From the NCBI GenBank assembly GCA_027531565.1, contig JAPZSB010000002.1, forward strand, positions 124,001-188,000: a DNA stretch of 64,000 nt, read 5' to 3'. Made by a program: the position numbers and the translations under genes. Every line of letters begins with the position of its first letter. Position 1 is the first letter of the stretch. The notes beneath the pieces are model-generated. The model had not been told where the DNA came from, did no database searches, and was given only the letters and a program-made list of their open reading frames with translations. Source of the DNA: Beijerinckiaceae bacterium (GTDB taxonomy: Bacteria; Pseudomonadota; Alphaproteobacteria; Rhizobiales; Beijerinckiaceae). Shown here piece by piece: positions 61,023 to 64,000 of this stretch.

Positions 61023-64000
61023 TCCCCGCTTATGCCGAACTGGCGGCGGCGACGAATTTCTCGTTCCTGCGCGGGGCCTCGCCGGCGGCGGAGCTGCTGT
61101 TGCAGGCGCTGCGGCTTGGCCATTCGGGCCTCGGGGTGGCGGATCGCAATACCGTGGCCGGCGTGGTGCGGGCGCATGCCGCCCTGCGCGACCTGAAGGA
61201 GGCGGGCGCGCTCTCGCCGCTCAAGCTGCGGGACGGGTCCTCGCCGGGGGATTACGTATTCCTGCCGCGCATGAACCCGGAGGATTCGCCGGAGGATCTC
61301 GTGGCGCGGGCCGCGGCTTTCCGGCTGGTGGTGGGGGCGCGGCTGGTCTTTGCCGATGGCACGCCGGATCTCCTCGCCTATCCGGAGAACCGGGCCGGCT
61401 GGGGGCGGCTCTGCCGGCTGCTGACCCTCGGCAAAAGGCGGGCAGGGAAAGGTGAGTGCCATCTCCTGCTGGCCGACCTGCTCGCCGATCCGCGCGATCT
61501 CCTGCTGGTTCTGATGCCGCCGGCCCGGCCCGACATGGTGATACCCGCGCTCGAGGCCCTGGCCGCCGCTGCCCCCGGGGCAATCTGGCTCGGGGCGTGC
61601 CAGCATCGCCGGGGCGATGACCGCCGCCGGCTTGCCCGCCTCAAGGCCATGGCCGGCAAGGCCGGGGTGCCGCTCCTGGCCACCAATGACGTTCTCTATG
61701 CGACGCCGGAGGATCGCGACCTGCAGGATGTGATGAGCTGCATCCGCGAGGGCGTCACGATCGAGCAGGCGGGGCGGCGGCTGGAGGTCAATGCCGAGCG
61801 CCATCTCAAGCCTCCGCAGGAAATGGCGCGGCTTTTCGCGGATTGCCCCGAAGCCCTGGCCGAGACGCAGCATCTGCTCGCCCGGATCGCGTTCTCCCTC
61901 GACCAGCTGACCTATGAATATCCGGACGAGCCCGTCCCGCCGGGCAAGGATGCGCAGGGCTGGCTGGAGGAACTCACCTGGCGGCATGCGGCGATCCGCT
62001 ATCCCGAGGGGGTTCCGGGGAAAGTCGAGGGCCAGCTCACGGCCGAGCTCGCCCTGATCGCCAAGCTGGATTACGCCCGCTATTTCCTGACGATCCACGA
62101 CATTGTCCGCGTCGCGCAGGACAAGGGCATTCTCTGCCAGGGCCGGGGCTCGGCGGCGAATTCGGCGGTCTGCTACGTGCTCGGCATCACGGCGGTCGAC
62201 CCGAACGAGCACAATCTCCTCTTCGCGCGGTTCATTTCCGAGGAGCGCCGCGAGCCGCCGGATATCGATGTCGATTTCGAGCATGAGCGGCGCGAGGAGG
62301 TGATTCAACATATCTACGAGCGCTATGGCCGTCATCGCGCCGGCATTGCCGCCACCGTCATCACCTACCGGCCGCGCAGCGCCATCCGCGAGGTGGGCAA
62401 GGCGCTCGGCCTGACGGAGGACGTGACGGCGCGGCTCGCCTCGACCCAGTGGGGGAGCTGGGGCACGGAGATCCGTCGCCAGCATATCCTCCAGGCCGGA
62501 CTCGACCCGGATAATCCGATGATCGCACGGGCGGTGCGGCTGGCCTTGCGCCTGCTCGGCTATCCGCGCCATCTCTCGCAGCATGTCGGCGGCTTCGTGC
62601 TGGCGCGGGACCGGCTCGACGAGCTGGTGCCGGTGGGCAATGCGGCGATGGAGGACCGGACCTTCATCGAATGGGACAAGGACGATATCGATGCCCTTGG
62701 CCTGATGAAGGTCGATGTGCTGGCCCTCGGCATGCTGACCTGCATCCGCAAGGCCCTCGATGAGCTCCGAACCCATGAGGGGATCGACTGGGGGCTGGCC
62801 GATGTCCCGCAGGACGACGCGGCCACCTACGCCATGCTCACCCGGGGCGATTCGATCGGCGTGTTCCAGGTCGAGAGCCGGGCCCAGATCAACATGCTCC
62901 CGCGGCTGAAGCCGAAGGTGTTCTACGATCTCGTCATCCAGGTGGCGATCGTCCGCCCCGGGCCTATTCAAGGCAACATGGTGCACCCCTACCTGCGCCG
63001 CCGCTCGGGGCTTGAACGGGTCAGCTTTCCCTCGCCTGCGCCCGGGCATGGCCCGCCGGACGAGCTGCACCAGGTGCTCGGCAAGACGATGGGCGTGCCG
63101 CTCTTCCAGGAACAGGCGATGCAGCTGGCCATGGTGGCGGCCAAATTCTCCGATGTGGAGGCGAACCAGCTCCGCCGGGCCATGGCGACGTTCCGCAATG
63201 TCGGGACGATCCATCTGTTCGAGGCCAAGATGGTCGAGCGCATGGTCGCGCGGGGCTATGACCGCGCCTTCGCGCAGAGCTGCTTCGAGCAGATCAAGGG
63301 CTTCGGCAGCTATGGCTTCCCGGAGAGCCATGCCGCCTCCTTCGCCAAGCTGGTCTATGTCTCCTCCTGGCTGAAATGCCACCATCCCGCGATCTTCGCC
63401 GCGGCCCTGCTCAATTCCCAGCCGATGGGTTTCTATGCGCCGGCGCAGATCGTCCGCGATGCGCGCGAGCACGGGGTCGAGATCCGCCCGGTCGATCTCA
63501 ACCACAGCTTCTGGGACAATACGCTGGAACGCGATGCGCATGGTGCCCTCGCGCTGCGGCTCGGCTTCCGGCAGGTGGACGGGCTACAGGAAGCCGAGGC
63601 TGGCCGGCTTGTCGCCGCGCGGGGAGCCGGCTATCCCGCAATCGAGGATATCGCCCGCCGCGTCCGGCTTCAGGCCCGCACCTTGCGCCTGCTCGCGGAT
63701 GCGGATGCGTTCAGCTCGCTCGGGCTCGATCGCCGCGCGGCCCTCTGGGCGATCCGCCGCCTGCCGGATGATGCGCCGCTGCCGCTTTTCCTTGCCGCCG
63801 ATGCGCCGGAACTTGCGCCCGAACCGGCGGTCATCCTGCCGGCCATGGCGCTCGGCGAGCAGGTGGCTGCGGATTACCAGACGATCCGTCTGTCATTGAA
63901 AGCGCATCCGATGGCGATCCTGCGCCCGGTTCTCGATGCCGAGCGGATCCTGACCTGCCGGGAGGCCAATGCCGCGCCAGATGCGCGGTTCGTCCGCAAT
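61019..64000 (+). CDS. dnaE2: Error-prone DNA polymerase DnaE2 (partial, runs off the right edge)
   Basis: An open frame of 994 codons starting at the ATGA overlap with imuB and still open at the window end. The PHP domain starts with AELAAATNFSFLRGASPAAEL. The polymerase core has CQGRGSAANSAVCY (about residue 375) and the catalytic PPDIDVDFEHERR (about 415), with GVFQVESRAQ and the FGSYGFPESHAASFAKLVY segment later. Family length is about 1080, so roughly 90 residues are missing. With ImuA and ImuB it performs damage-induced mutagenic synthesis. Confidence 0.95.
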   Translation, partial: MIPAYAELAAATNFSFLRGASPAAELLLQALRLGHSGLGVADRNTVAGVVRAHAALRDLKEAGALSPLKLRDGSSPGDYVFLPRMNPEDSPEDLVARAAAFRLVVGARLVFADGTPDLLAYPENRAGWGRLCRLLTLGKRRAGKGECHLLLADLLADPRDLLLVLMPPARPDMVIPALEALAAAAPGAIWLGACQHRRGDDRRRLARLKAMAGKAGVPLLATNDVLYATPEDRDLQDVMSCIREGVTIEQAGRRLEVNAERHLKPPQEMARLFADCPEALAETQHLLARIAFSLDQLTYEYPDEPVPPGKDAQGWLEELTWRHAAIRYPEGVPGKVEGQLTAELALIAKLDYARYFLTIHDIVRVAQDKGILCQGRGSAANSAVCYVLGITAVDPNEHNLLFARFISEERREPPDIDVDFEHERREEVIQHIYERYGRHRAGIAATVITYRPRSAIREVGKALGLTEDVTARLASTQWGSWGTEIRRQHILQAGLDPDNPMIARAVRLALRLLGYPRHLSQHVGGFVLARDRLDELVPVGNAAMEDRTFIEWDKDDIDALGLMKVDVLALGMLTCIRKALDELRTHEGIDWGLADVPQDDAATYAMLTRGDSIGVFQVESRAQINMLPRLKPKVFYDLVIQVAIVRPGPIQGNMVHPYLRRRSGLERVSFPSPAPGHGPPDELHQVLGKTMGVPLFQEQAMQLAMVAAKFSDVEANQLRRAMATFRNVGTIHLFEAKMVERMVARGYDRAFAQSCFEQIKGFGSYGFPESHAASFAKLVYVSSWLKCHHPAIFAAALLNSQPMGFYAPAQIVRDAREHGVEIRPVDLNHSFWDNTLERDAHGALALRLGFRQVDGLQEAEAGRLVAARGAGYPAIEDIARRVRLQARTLRLLADADAFSSLGLDRRAALWAIRRLPDDAPLPLFLAADAPELAPEPAVILPAMALGEQVAADYQTIRLSLKAHPMAILRPVLDAERILTCREANAAPDARFVRN

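Noticed and set aside
60968-63541. An 857-codon minus-strand open frame opposite dnaE2
   Set aside because: The plus strand carries the DnaE2 motifs in one uninterrupted frame; the antisense frame has no recognisable domain.

Overview
The window is high-GC DNA with tightly packed genes and small start/stop overlaps. It looks like a chromosome segment of an alphaproteobacterium, most likely Hyphomicrobiales (Rhizobiales)-like. The markers are an IalB family protein, DUF2794 and DUF1674 (SDHAF4-like) proteins, the very large NAD-glutamate dehydrogenase, a purH / heparinase-like / rsmB run, hemC divergent from tsaD-gpsA, an alphaproteobacterial mitofilin (Mic60) gene between hemD and hemY, and a direct-repeat GAAC-N7-GAAC LexA box ahead of imuA-imuB-dnaE2.

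Regions 1-37.4 kb (core genome): gamma-glutamyltransferase; a YiiX-like amidase; ialB-rlmN; an ECF sigma factor; a run of small metabolic and RNA genes; tesA divergent from a YbbA/YbbP-type ABC exporter; a Bax inhibitor-1 protein; gdhB; purH; a heparinase-like protein with rsmB; an RluA-type pseudouridine synthase; an L,D-transpeptidase; cfa; acs; tsaD-gpsA-EVE; and the hemC-hemD-mitofilin-hemY operon.

Region 37.46-49.57 kb (genomic island): a tRNA-Thr(CGT) gene is followed at once by a tyrosine integrase. About 12 kb later the 3' end of that tRNA is repeated. In between lie an unrecognised 311-residue protein, an AlpA-like regulator, an HTH protein with Cys pairs, a second tyrosine recombinase, and a complete type I restriction-modification operon in the order hsdR-hsdS-prrC-hsdM. 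The product between hsdS and hsdM has the nucleotide-binding motifs and the Arg-Glu-His active-site pattern of PrrC, the latent anticodon nuclease held inactive by a type I restriction enzyme. This is the most notable system in the window: a two-layer anti-phage module (DNA restriction, then tRNA cleavage) on an integrated element. The repeat extends about 110 bp beyond the tRNA and is followed by degenerate integrase-leader-like sequence, suggesting repeated integration at this tRNA.

Region 50-57.7 kb (transport): an AfuA/Fbp-like ABC importer (binding protein plus a double permease, no ATPase next to it), a DUF3307 membrane protein, and a complete PotFGHI-like polyamine importer operon divergent from a GntR-family regulator.

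Region 58.6-64 kb (SOS mutagenesis): a LexA-boxed imuA-imuB-dnaE2 cassette; dnaE2 runs off the right edge. Starts were moved from the longest reading frame wherever a ribosome binding site, family length or neighbouring stop codon favoured an internal start.
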